The notes under the pieces are model-generated. The model was not told the origin of the DNA. It did not search any database and saw only the letters and a list, made by a program, of their open reading frames with translations. Source: Phanerochaete sordida (Eukaryota > Basidiomycota > Agaricomycetes > Polyporales > Phanerochaetaceae). From it: 64,000 nt of DNA. The stretch covers positions 62,001 through 126,000 of the forward strand of contig BPQB01000040.1 in assembly GCA_019973155.2 (NCBI GenBank), read 5' to 3'. Of this stretch, positions 22,465 to 33,378 are shown one piece after another; position 1 is the first letter of the stretch; every line of letters begins with the position of its first letter. The position numbers were made by a program, and so were the translations under genes.

Positions 22465-23273
22465 TATTTTTCTCTCGCTCCCAAATTCCAATCAATCCTC
22501 GTTCTCGTCGCTCGCGGCGTGAGGCTCAAGGCCACGAACTATGAGTATTTTTTGGCTTGTCTGTTGAGATCTGACAGTTATGTACAGTCTACCGTGTAGC
22601 AGCCTTGTGGGGCCTGGATCTACGCAATCGCATGGACGACTTCTTCCTAATCTTTGCCTCTCCCATGGGTCAAGACCCGGGCTGACCTCTGCATGCCAAT
22701 AACGCGTTCTGCCAGCATTGCACGATAGCACCATTTTGACACGTTCCCAACCGTTACACTCGCAGGCTGCAGCGCATGACCCTCAAAATTGGTTGAAGGA
22801 TGGCTGATCACCAACGTCGCCACAGCGCGATTAATCCGCTTTCCTTACTCAGCTGCACACTCATTTCGCACGCGTGTAGACTTGGCATCGTAGATCTGGC
22901 AGGTGAACATCAAGTCTGTGTAGTATCATCACTAAAATCTGTGCGCACAGCGTGTCCGAGTCGGCAAGTCGCTGACGGCAAGAGATCTCCAACGCGCATC
23001 ACGGTGATGCGCGTTGTTCTCGTCTGCTCAGGCTATCACATATGCCCTCGGTCAGAGATACTCACCTGCGTCTGGCGCATCAAATGCGTTATGGTGGCTG
23101 TAATGCCACGTACTGTTGAAGGCAGTTTGAAGGCGATGCCTCGCCTGGGACGCCACACGAGGCAAGTGACGAGATTATCGCACAAAAGACAATACCCTGT
23201 GAGATATATTATATGCAGAACGGCAAGGATAACTTAGCAACGGGACAATAGGCACTCTATCGGCAAGACGTGA
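22465..23273. other. Intergenic region with a 25-bp palindrome
   Basis: No gene is supported. The one clear structure is the palindrome at 22991-23015, listed separately. Confidence 0.4.
22991..23015. repeat. 12-bp perfect inverted repeat with GCGCATCA core
   Basis: AACGCGCATCAC and its complement GTGATGCGCGTT flank a single central base. The core GCGCATCA recurs in a second palindrome at 24265-24285, upstream of the kinase gene. A dimeric protein-binding site is one possible reading. Confidence 0.75.
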
Positions 23274-24005
23274 TCATACTGGGGCAGCGCTGGGCGCATA
23301 GGCGGGTGGGTCATAAGAGGGCGCTGGCATCGCATGCACAGGCGGCGGAGGTCCCGGCGGCGGCTTGAATGTTGCGAGAGGGTAATACGCCTCTTCTGAC
23401 TCTTTGATGGAGGCGTCGTCGGGCTCGGATTTGTAACTGTAGCCGACTGTGGGGGGACTGTACCCTGCGGGAAACGTTTGTGTGCCCGGGGCTGGATCGT
23501 ATGCAGTGGAAGAGTCGAACTATAGGACGTTCAGGTGCTATACAGGGTCGGTGTGGAGAGAGAGACTCACGGGATTCATGGTGGCATTCTGGGAGGCCCC
23601 AGACTCCTCCACTACCTCGTACTTCGGGTTTACAGCTAGCTCTCGCTTCTTCGATCTCCACCAAAACCAAATGGCCAGTGGCGCGATGACTGGAAGTAGC
23701 GAAGCATTGGTGAAATCACAGTGTGCGAACGCGGTGCCACATACGTGCGAGGATGCCCAGGACGACGACGATAGGGATCCATGACTTTTTGCAAGCGATC
23801 ACATTACCGTGTCTATGTAAGCTTTGCCTTCAGAAAGGACGCTTGCGTCAGAGATGACAGGAACTCACGAGTCATAGCACTGTTGTGGCGGCGATGAGGA
23901 AGATGTATGGGACGTGTGTGACCGCGCGCTGACGCACTGAGCGAGCACGAGCAGTAGAGCCGCGCTCTGCACTGACACTGCGCGGAAGGAGGATATGTCA
24001 AGCAT
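23274..24005 (-). CDS. Small secretory-pathway single-pass membrane protein with Pro-rich cytoplasmic tail
   Basis: Exons on the minus strand, 24005-23869, 23812-23745, 23689-23571 and 23519-23274, join to 189 aa with all phases consistent. Residues 1-27 form a signal peptide (core AALLLVLAQCVSA). A short Ser-rich outer part with two Cys follows (SSPPQQCYD, VIACKK). Residues 57-79 are a clear transmembrane helix (WIPIVVVLGILALIAPLAIW) followed by a basic stop-transfer RSKKR. The tail is acidic then Pro-rich and contains a PPAY motif, the kind bound by WW domains of Rsp5/NEDD4-type ubiquitin ligases in known proteins. Predicted type I topology at the plasma membrane or endomembranes. I do not recognise a named family. 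Function unknown; a receptor-like or adaptor role is only a guess. Confidence 0.75.
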
Positions 24006-24415
24006 GTGGTGAGAGGGAAAGTGCGGTCACATAGGAGGCCCGGTAGCTTGTAGCCTTTATAGTTTCGCGTTCCGCCGCTCCGTCGAGCGCATCTGCTGTA
24101 CACCCCCACACAGCCATGTGCCCCTTTCACAGGCTATTGAGGCTTGCTTGATATGCGATCAACCATTTTCTGACAAGTGAGCTGGTTGCCGTGGAGGATT
24201 TCAACAATTACCTGGCTGAGAGGATGGTGGAGGCTGTTCTCGTTAAATCCTCGGAGAGGGCTTTGGCGCATCACCTTGATGCGCCCTCGCGCCTGGCGCC
24301 ACGCTTGCCGCACGGCTTCGTCTCGCACCACCACCGCTCGTTCTGCATATCGACCTGATACCCCCACATTCACCGAAACACCGATTTCAACGTTTCGTCA
24401 TTCAAGCTCCGTATA
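24006..24415. other. Divergent promoter region between the membrane protein and the kinase
   Basis: About 410 bp separate the two divergent start codons. The region contains the palindrome at 24265-24285 and may drive both genes. No coding evidence was found. Confidence 0.45.
24265..24285. repeat. 9-bp perfect inverted repeat with GCGCATCA core
   Basis: GGCGCATCA and its complement TGATGCGCC flank three bases. It lies in the shared promoter of the divergent genes starting at 24005 and 24416, and repeats the core of the palindrome at 22991-23015. Confidence 0.7.
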
Positions 24416-25846
24416 ATGACTCTACCCATGGACCCCACGAAGATGCACTTTAAGCGAGTTACGCTCACGTCGAAGAAGAACTGGTGGATGGGTACGTGCG
24501 CCAGGCCCTCCCGCTCCGCCTACCTACTCTAAGGTGCGCTGTAATGTTCGCCTACAGTTGAGCTGGACGAGGATGGACACCAGATGTCTTCATCGCCTGC
24601 ACCGCAGCAGCAAGATGGGCATCTACAGGACTGGCCAAACGAACTTACATCGAGCCCGAAGATGAACGACACACGGCCCCTGCTAGAGCATCGCGACTAT
24701 TCGGGCAGCTCGCAGACGCAGCGAACCTCGTTCCCCCAACGTACAACTACGCAAACGTACCGCACGTCCTTGACACCTCATGCATCAACAGCCGTGACCA
24801 GCATCTTTCATCCGCCATCGCACCCTTCGTCGCTATTCTCTTTCCCCACACCGACTACATACTCTGCACCTCCACATCCCACTCAGAATCTTCTACCATT
24901 TGCAACAGGGAGTGCTTCCGAGTTGTTCAAATGTGTGGTCAAGAAGCCCGACATCGTACAGCTGGAGATCAACGGCGAGATGCAGGGCAATGCTCGGGAC
25001 GTCAGCGTACAATTCCTTGCGGAATTGCGCGTATACACTACCCTCACTCGACACCGCAACATATGCGCGTTCCTTGGTGCTCTGGAGAACGTCGGCATGG
25101 TACTCGAGTACGTCGAGGGACGGACCCTTTGGGATGTCATCAAGGACTCTACTTCACCAGATACCAAGACCCCCCTCACTCGCACGAAGAAGATCGACTT
25201 CCACAACCAGCTCCTTGACGGACTCACGCACCTACATTCCTTCGGGCTGAGCCACGGCGATCTTTCCCTCCTCAACATCCAAGTGACATGGTCGAGAGAT
25301 ACAATCAAGCTCCTCGACTTTGGCCGTTCTGTCTCCGCCGACTCTGTCTTCGCCTCCCCAGACGACGACCTCCAGTCCCCGCCCTACGCCGGGTCTCCGA
25401 CGCTCTCTCCGCAGTTCACCCCGCGCGGGCTGCCCATCACGTCGCGGTTCGGGCAGCAGCTGCCCAGCGTGCCCGCGTTCCCGCCGCCGCCGTACGCGGC
25501 GCTGCAGCCGACGCACAACGGGCGGCGCATCGAGCAGATCCACCCGGGCACGCGCCCGTTCTCCGCGCCGGAGGTGCTCCGCGGCGAGTGCGCGGACCCG
25601 CTGCTCGCGGACGCGTACAGCTTCGGGATGGTCCTCGCGTGCCTCGACCTGCAGCGTCACGTCGACGTGCCGCCGTGGGAGCAGCGCAAGGACCGCCTCC
25701 CGAAGGGCCTCCTCGAGAGCCTCGGCATCTTCAAGGCTCCCTGCGAGCGCTACCTCCGCCGCGTCGACGAGCGCTGTAGGGTGCTCAAGGAGGATTCCAT
25801 CGACCCGAACCTGGTCGAAGACGTTGTCATGGAGGATCGTGCCTGA
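24416..25846 (+). CDS. Atypical protein-kinase-fold protein
   Basis: Exons 24416-24491 and 24558-25846 give 454 aa. After a Ser/Thr/Pro-rich N terminus of about 160 residues comes a kinase-like fold: helix C region (FLAELRVYTTLTRHRNI), hinge (MVLEYVEGRTLWDVI), catalytic loop HGDLSLLN at about residue 258 (Arg of HRD replaced by Gly), DFG at 279 and an APE motif near 362 in GTRPFSAPE. A normal glycine loop and VAIK lysine are not evident in the N lobe. A Pro-rich insert sits between DFG and APE. The catalytic Asp, metal-binding Asn and DFG remain, so activity is possible but doubtful. The HGD form is common in fungal and secreted kinases that act without activation-loop control. Substrate and pathway unknown. 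Confidence 0.8.
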
Positions 25847-26337
25847 GCAGCAGTGCCCGTGTGGAAGAAAAGTAAGGATGTATATCATGCTTGTGACGGA
25901 CCACCGTGTACTACCATCCCATGTAATTTAGGGCTATCACCACTCCGCAGAAATACAAACCACCGTCATTGCTGAAGCGCTGAAGTATGAATTCGGGACG
26001 ACACGCATATAAGCTTTGGACTGCGCTACATCTTTCCGGAAGACGTCTGGTTACGTGTTTCCTCTATAGTACTGGCTGAGGAGCGCCATTTGTCCGTATA
26101 AATGACGGATCTCCGCCCGCAGGTGGGTGGCCCCTTGTCCAGACCAGTCTGCTTGAAAGTTGTGGGGTCTGTGCAGCAGATGAGTCTCCTACACAGTCAT
26201 GACGACTCAATATTGCCAATCTCAGCCAATCAGGAATCCGATGTGCGTAGCAACCGTACCACGCTGCACTCGCCATTCGGACGTATATTCACCCTCCTCT
26301 CACCACCATCCCCTCCCTCCGTCTCCGCACATCTACC
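25847..26337. other. Intergenic region between kinase and SPRY/F-box genes
   Basis: Kinase 3' flank and the CT-rich promoter/leader of the next gene. No other feature. Confidence 0.4.
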
Positions 26338-28662
26338 ATGGCCTCAAGTCGTACAGACGACGAGCTGCCTTACACCAAAGACTACCTGCGCCTTTTCTCG
26401 CTGACTGCGCTTCCCCAGGACTTGCGCTTGCCCAGCAAGCTGAATCCGAATTTCTGCCACCAAGCACTGCGAATTAGCCCTGGCGGCAGGACTGTCAGCA
26501 TTGGTGCGCCTTGTTGCTCTGTACATGAGAGGCGTCGCTCATTGGCGGTGCAGATAGAGAGTCCATGAAACAATCCCGGACGGACAAGGGATATGCCTCC
26601 GCCCGCTCCGATTATGTGTTCAACACCGCACCATCCTGCTGCAAGATTTACTACTTCGAAATGCGAGTGCTGGAGCTCGATAACCAAGGGTAAGCAGTGA
26701 ATGTGGTCTATTACGGTCAGCCGAGTCAATTTTTTCCCGTCAGTGTTGCAGGTATCGGGTATGTTCGTCTTCAGTCTCGTCGAAGTCCATCGTCATTTGA
26801 CTGCTGCATAGACTCTGTATCGACGTTGATTTCTCAACACACGCCAAACTCATCTACTGGAGTGATGGGTGCCTGGCCTTCAAGGTGCGAGGCCAGCACC
26901 AGGGGCAAGATGCCATTATACGCGATGACTCGGCATTTGCGCGTGAGTCATCGACGACATGCTTGGACGTGCTCATTGAGTCGTCCCATCTGTAGGCGGC
27001 GATATCGTCGGCTGTGGTTTTCGCGTACAAGACCGCTCGTTCTTCACGACAAGAAACGGAATAAATTCAGGTACTAGTGGTGCCTAGGAACGCACAATAT
27101 GTCCCGCGCTCACCAGACTGGATGTAGATGTGATTCCGAAACTCGATTTCCAGCACTTCCTCGATAGGGCTGCAGCTCACACAGTGGATCCGCGGGTTTA
27201 CGTTGCCCTCGCTCGAGATACTCGCATTTCGCTACGGGCTAATTTCGGCCAGGAGCCATTTGCGCTTGACGTCGGGAAGTACTGCACTTCGACACGACAT
27301 ACGAGTCTGGGATCAACAGCTGCGGCGGCATTTCCTCAAGAACTACTGTCTCTGATTGTCCAGGACGCCTCGGACGGCACGCTTGCTGTTCGGGGCGATC
27401 GCAACTTCCGGCTTTCCAGAATTTCTCTTCTCCGCCAGCACAACATCTGCCTAGGACGCCTCAGTCTCGTCAATCATCATTGGGCTAAATCCTTTCGACC
27501 GATGATGCTTGAACGTATCGTGCTCAACTCATCACATCAGCTGCAGCCTCTGGAACTATTTCTTGACGGCTTGCGCAAGGCTAGCATGTCTCAAGCAGAC
27601 GTCAGATGGCTGTGGACAGTAACTCTATGGGCTACTTACGATCGCCGAGCAGCGGCGTCGCCCATGCGGCTCCTCGAGCATATGCTTCTATCTCCGCTCG
27701 CTCACAAGCTTCACAAGCTAGAAACGCTGTCCTGCAGTCTGTCGCGGAACGCACTGTGGAGCCACGACGAAGTTCCACGGCGATTGGATGGAACATCCTT
27801 CCCGCCCAGGATATCTCAGGCAGCACCAGCTTTGTTGCGCCCCTTCAGCTCGGTCAAATCTTTGCGGCTTTCGTCGCGAAGATTTGGCAGCTTCCGCGAT
27901 CTCATCCGTTTTCTGGGTGCGTTGCGTGGTCTGGAGTCCGTCTACCTTGAGGAGGTCTGCTGGCCTGACGAAGGGGATACTGGGCAGGAGGTGACGATGC
28001 CCCGCTGGATACGTCGCCCCGAGGGTCTTCAACATCTCTCCATGGTTGACAGATTGTGCCACAAAGATACGAGATTCATCACCTTTCTGTGCTCGCTCTT
28101 TGTCAATCAGCTGGCGCTGCCCTCAGAGGATGCAGAAGCGGTCCTGCATACCATTCGCCACAGTTTCGCTGCGGTTACATGGGACAAGCGGGGCGAGATC
28201 GACAATATTGTACCTGGGTCTAATAGCTTGTTCGAGATCAGCCTTAGTTCTACTCGCCGTAAGGAGTAATCCACGTTCTGTTTCAGCTGCTGAACCTCAT
28301 GTTGCTACGTAGGTTGCATGGAGACTCACCTGCCTAACGGCAAGCCGCCGATGAATGTCGAGTACACATTTCAACGAGTTACTTCAGGATACCAGGTGCA
28401 TACCGCTCTTTCAAACATCGTCATATCCTTCTCGGGAAATATCCCAGCCTTGATATCCAAGGCACATTTCATCGCTATGTGTTCTGCCATCCAGTCAAGT
28501 CTCCGTGGTCTTTCAAACTACCCAGAGCTTCGTTGCAGACTGCGTACGACTGGCGTACCGCCCGCTGATCGCCACTTGATCTCCGAGTGGATGACACAAA
28601 CAAAGTCCCACATGTCCCTCTTGGAAGCAGATGGAGTTCTTCAAGTCGATCCGGTGGTATAG
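26338..28662 (+). CDS. SPRY-domain protein fused to an F-box-like region
   Basis: Seven exons (26338-26503, 26554-26689, 26744-26758, 26812-26942, 26996-27070, 27128-28258, 28313-28662) give 667 aa. Residues of about 60-270 form a SPRY/B30.2 domain of RanBP9/Ssh4 style: YASARSDYVFNT, KIYYFEMRVLE, VAGIGLC, ARGDIVGCGF, FFTTRNG and, after a helical insert, RANFGQEPFALDV. Directly after it comes an F-box-like segment (FPQELLSLIVQDA ... LGRLSLVNHHWAKSFRPMML), then about 350 residues with Leu-rich helices and strands typical of fungal F-box proteins. SPRY domains bind peptide targets. An F-box would link them to an SCF ubiquitin ligase; that combined role is inference. The third exon is only 15 nt. 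The last intron removes a stop at 28267-28269; if it is retained, the protein ends after 27128-28269. Confidence 0.75.
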
Positions 28663-28785
28663 AAGGCCTCGAGCTGTTAAACCAACGTGCACGTATGACC
28701 TATCGGATGCACTGCCTGATACACGGAAAGCCAAGACACCACTAGTACATACAAAATAAATGACAAACGTAACGCGACCCTCGTC

Positions 28786-31700
28786 TCACTTCCTCCTATC
28801 AACCTCCTTCCCCTTTCCCTTCCCCGTCACGCCCGCCTGCACCGTCCGCCCCACGCCCTCTCTCGCCTGCTTCGCCTTGAACTGCGCGCGCCCGTGCGCA
28901 TGCATCATCTTCCGGAGCCGGGGCCACCCCACGAGCTGCTCGGGCGGCAGGTCCAGCGTCTGCGCGCTCAAGTCGAGCGTCATCCCGCCGGCCTTGCGCC
29001 TCTGCACCGGATACGACTTGCGCGGGGACCGCGGCACGGCGGGCGTGCCCGGCGGCGGCGTCGCGCGGGGGTCTTCCGCGGGCGCGTCGGTGCGGGCAGC
29101 AGGGGCGCGCTCGACGACGGGTGCCGCGCGCTGCGGCTGCTTGCCCTGGGCTTTCGCGGAGAGCTTGTTGAGGGCGGCGGCCTTCACGGGCGGGATGGGT
29201 GCAGGCTCCTTCCGGGGCTGCGCATCGTTTCTCTTCGACGCGTATACCCGCAGCGCAGGCTTCTGCGGTGGCGCCGGCGCTACACCTGCCTCGACGGGAT
29301 CCCTCTTCTCTCCCTCCGCCTCCAACATGCGCTCATCCTGGTCCTGCGCTGTCGCCTCCACCCTGGCCTCTCCTCTAGTATTCTGTTCGACCTCCCGCGC
29401 CTTGCCCTTGTCCGCCGCGCCCGGTGGTGGCGCCCGCAGCATCTTCCTCAAGACCTTCTTCCTCGGCGGCGGCATGTCGCTCTTGTCCATCTCGGGCGAC
29501 GACGGTATCTCGACGACCTCGGTCGGCGCGAGCCGCCGCCTCTTCGCGGGCGGCGGCCCCTCAAGTGCCTCCACACGGCGTTTCAGCTTTCGGGGCGGCT
29601 GCATGCTGGACGTGGATGCCGGGTCGGTGGCCACGGACGTCGGGAGCGTCGAGTTGGACTGCGCGGTGGTGCCGGAGATGGCGCGGCTCGTGGACGAGGT
29701 GTCTTGTGTCCTGTCCTGTGTCCTGTTGGAGGCAGAGATGGACAGCGCGGCGAGAGCCTTGTGATGCGGCGTTTGCTTGATTGGTGATTTTGGTGGAGGA
29801 ACAAGGTGCGACGGGCCCTGTGTTGGAGGTGGCGGCTTAGGCGCCGAAGTCGAGACCGGGCTCTTCGCCTTCACCGGCTCTGGCGTGCGCGGGGGGCGAG
29901 ATTTGAGCACGGCCACTGCAGACTGCTTGCGCATGAAAGACGGCGCCTTCCAGGCCTCGGCGTTGTGGTACGTCTTCTCTGGGGTCCGAGGGGCTTCTGG
30001 TACCGGAGCTGGTTTGCTGCCACTTGGCTCTGCATTCAAGACCGCTGTGTCGTGCATCTTCTCAGCCTCCGTGAGGGCCTCGCTGTCCAGAGAGTCCTTG
30101 GGCGGGGCAGGGGAACTAACTCCGGGGAGCATCCACTTGAACGTGTCGAGAAGACGTTTCGGAAACGAAGTGTTCGCAGCCGAAGGAGGCTCCTCCTCCA
30201 CATCCTGTGGTGCTGGCGCCGCCCGCATCCCTGCCTCGACCACTTCAGAAACCTTCTCGCGCATCCCTGCCTCGACCACTCCAGCGACCTCCTCGCGCAC
30301 GACTGCCTGGACCGCAGAAGCAGCCCGACTCTCCGCAAGAAGCGCAGCGCGAACCGCCTCGTCCGTGCGCCCGTCGTCCGAGTCCATGTCCTCGTCCTCG
30401 TCCTGCGCTTCCGGTGCCCCTGGATCCTGGGCGTCTTCGGGCAGCTCGAGCACCTGCTCGTCCATGACGCTGCCCTGCACGATCTCCACGTCGCTCGCGC
30501 CTGGGACCGCGGCGCCGCCGTCGACGTCCATCGCGTTGTCCATCGCGTCGTCCATCGCGTCGTCCACCGCGTCGTCCGACTGCGAGGAGCCCGGCGCGCG
30601 CGCGAGCGCGTCCTCGGCCTGCGCTTCGTCGGCCGTGTCGTTGTCCTGCGTGCCGGAGACGTCTTCTTGCGCTGGGGCGGCGTCGGCTGCAAAGGTCTGT
30701 GGGCGTTCGTCGGCTTCCTGGGACGCGTCACTTGCCCTCGGTGCGTCCGGTTCCGGCTCCAGGGTATCTGCGGCCCCATTCGCGAGCTGCGCCCCGCCAC
30801 CACTGCCCGCCACATCTCCTTCACCAGCACCGTCCGCACGAACAGACTCCTCCTCGGGGACGACAGACAGCTGCGCCGGCTCGAGAGCCGCCCCGCGCTG
30901 GGGCACCTCCTGCGAGTCCGTCGCGTACGAGAGGCTCTGCCCGCTCCGGCTCCCCTGGCTCTCGTCCTGCGTGTACGGCTGCGCGGCGGGCTCTGGCGCT
31001 TGCGATGCATGATCTGGCGGCGGCGGCTGATCCTGCGGCTCGTCCTGGGCCTGCGGGACGACGCGAACCGGGCTCTCGGGCCGACTCTGGCTCTCGCCGG
31101 CGTCCTGCGCTCGCTCCTTGGGCTGTGCTGCCGCCTGCGCCATCTCGCCACTCTGCTCGTCGGGCGGCACCACCTGGCTTCGGACGCGATCCTGGCTCTG
31201 GCTCTGGCTCTGACTCGCCGTCGCGCCGCTCACGTCCGAGTCCGGCACGAGCACCCGGCCCTGGCTCGTCTCCACGCCCTTGTCCCCACCCTCGCCCTCG
31301 CCCTTGCCCCCACCCTTGCCCGCGTCCATCCTCGTACCAGTATCCGGCACCGCCCACGGCGCGTCGAGCGCGAGCGTGCCCGAGAACGCGCGGTTCGGCG
31401 GCGGAGGCGGCAGCGGCGTCGACGTCACGGCGGGGCTCGTCCACGGCTGCGAGCTGTGCACGAGCTTCGGCGCGGCCTGGCGCGGGTTAATTTCACCCTC
31501 GTGCTGGGGCGCGGAGAGTGCCGCGTCTGGCTGGCTCGCGTCTGGCTGGCTCGCGTCTGGCTGGCTCGCGTCCCGCTGGCTCGCGTCTGCCTGCCCTGCG
31601 GCGTCGTGGACCTCGCTCTGACTTGCGCTCGGCGCACTCGACGGCGGGAGCTCGCCCTCCTGCGCCTGCGTGCTGTCCGGCACGAGCACGCGCCCGGGCG

Positions 31701-33378
31701 TCGCCGCGGGCAGGCTGCTGCTCGGCGCGTGTCCGTCTTCCATCGTCGACCCTCCGTCTTCCATCGCTGACCCTTCGTCGAGGGGGCTCTGCGCACGGGA
31801 CGGGACATCCATGCGTTGAGGCTCGGGTGACGGTGTCGGAGGCGCGGCGGGGCTCGCGCTGCGCGAGAGCGGCTCGCCGAACGCGTCCTCGTGCGGGTCG
31901 CTCGCGGGGTCGACGGGCATCGCGTCGTCATCGGAGCCGGGCGCGTCTTCGTCTCCCAGTGCGTCCTCTTCGCCAGACGCGTCTTCGTCGGAGCCGGGAG
32001 CGTCCGCGTCCGCGTCGGAGTCCTCGTCTTCGTCAATATGGCGCCGCGGGCTGCTGCCGTGCACAGACGGCGACCACGCGGAGGGCGTGCGCTGGCGCGC
32101 GTCGTCCTCTGCGGCGGGTGCGCGGTGCGCGAGGGGCGTGTGCGGGCGGTCAGGCGAAGAGCCGAGGTCGAGCGCGCCGCGCGTGGTGCGGCCTGCGGGA
32201 GGGGTGTTGAGTGATAAGTGATTTGGAAGAGGGAGGAAACGTACGTCTGGGCGGAGTCTGCGGGAGCGCGAATGCGTCGGTGCGCGTGGGTGGTGAGGCG
32301 GGGCCTGGCGAGGGGGAGCCGTAGACTTGGTGGGTGTTTGTTAGAGGCGGAGAAGGGGTGCAGCGAGGGTGTGTGCGTACCGTGTCCCACGTTCATCAGC
32401 TCGGCGCCGATCTCGGCGGCGTTGGGCGGTTCCTTGAAGTTCTGCGCGACGTTGAGTTTAAGCGTATCGACGGGTGGGGGGAGGGCTTACACGCCAGCGC
32501 CGTTCGTGGGCTTTCAGAGGACCGCCTTTCAGCTTGTTTGGACGCTGGGCTGGGCGTGGAGGGCGAGGGCGAGGGCTCCCGTCGGGAGAGGAGTTTCGTT
32601 GTTGCGGGGTGTGCGAGACGATTTGCGTGTATATCGGGGGAGAGCTACGTGATGTCGCCGCGGCCGCCTCTGCTTGCTCTTGCTTTCTCAACTTTAGGAC
32701 GTTCCTGTTGTGATTTTGAGCTTGAAACTGCGTGCAAGGAGCTGGTGAACGCACCCGCCACCGTTTCCCTCCCGCAACCCATGCACCCACTCCTGTATAC
32801 TCTTCTCTGACTCGATGTCTTTTGGCGCGCCCCATACGGCCGCGTCAAAGGATCCGATTACAGTAAAGGTGCGGACTTCGAGTGTGAGGTGTTCGAAAGT
32901 AGACATTCCTTGCCCAGTTGACTTCGGTACGCGGGCAAACATGGGCCGGAAGTTCTTCATGCTCATGGCAACTGTCTTGTATGACGATATAGGACTGTGG
33001 CCGTATTCCGAGCTTTACACCCGGCGAAGATTGTGTAAATGGTTCGAGGCGCACAGCGACGAAGTGGACGTACTGCTTGAAGGCCTTCATCGCCTCCTTG
33101 CTGAACCGCACAGGGAGCATGAACTGGAGGTCGGACACGACGGCCCATATCCAGTTGTCCTGCCCTTCGGTCTGCCGCGTGATAAACTACTGTCGTCGCG
33201 AGGAGAAGCACGGTTGAGCTGGGCAGGCAGCGCGCAGAAAGCGGGGAGCACGAGCCTTGACGATCTGCACCTTCTTGGCGGGGGTGTGGACGGGGACGGA
33301 CATGAGGTCGCCGCCGTGTGTCTGTGCGACGGCGAGGAGGTAGTCGCGGAGCCAGGGCGGGGAGAGGCTCCGGGACAT
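28786..33378 (-). CDS. Large shelterin-type TPP1/Est3-domain protein
   Basis: Seven exons on the minus strand (33378-33256, 33186-33074, 33012-32755, 32704-32491, 32441-32381, 32325-32245, 32192-28786) keep one frame and give about 1,418 aa. The N terminus reads like the OB fold of TPP1/Tpz1/Est3: PPWLRDYLLAV, KVQIVKFI, WIWAVVSDLQFMLPVRFSKE, YKTVAMSMKNFRPMFARV, LTLEVRTFTVIGS, then an acidic helix. In known fungi this fold recruits telomerase and pairs with Pot1. The other 1,250 residues are acidic and Ser/Gln/Pro rich, with DASQ and DDAM repeats, ending in a basic C-terminal segment (LPPEQLVGWPRLRKMM). It is far longer than the roughly 500-residue yeast and human proteins. The first intron is ambiguous (GC-AG 33187-33255, or a GT donor 6 nt upstream). 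If the OB assignment is wrong, the large exon is still a real gene. Confidence 0.65.
30533..30584. repeat. 12-bp coding tandem repeat (Asp-Asp-Ala-Met units)
   Basis: Repeated units of the form TCCATCGCGTCG inside the large TPP1-like gene encode DDAVDDAMDDAMDNAMD on the minus strand. Such in-frame repeats are prone to length change. Confidence 0.7.
31522..31594. repeat. 15-bp coding tandem repeat (Asp-Ala-Ser-Gln units)
   Basis: Four to five copies of a 15-bp unit (TGGCTGGCTCGCGTC) encode DASQP/DASQR repeats in the acidic linker of the TPP1-like protein. Copies differ by one or two bases. Confidence 0.75.

Noticed and set aside
29777..31770. Two long + strand frames (411 and 654 codons) over the TPP1-like gene
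   Set aside because: Antisense shadows of the repetitive acidic exon; composition mirrors the coding strand and no splice or start context fits.
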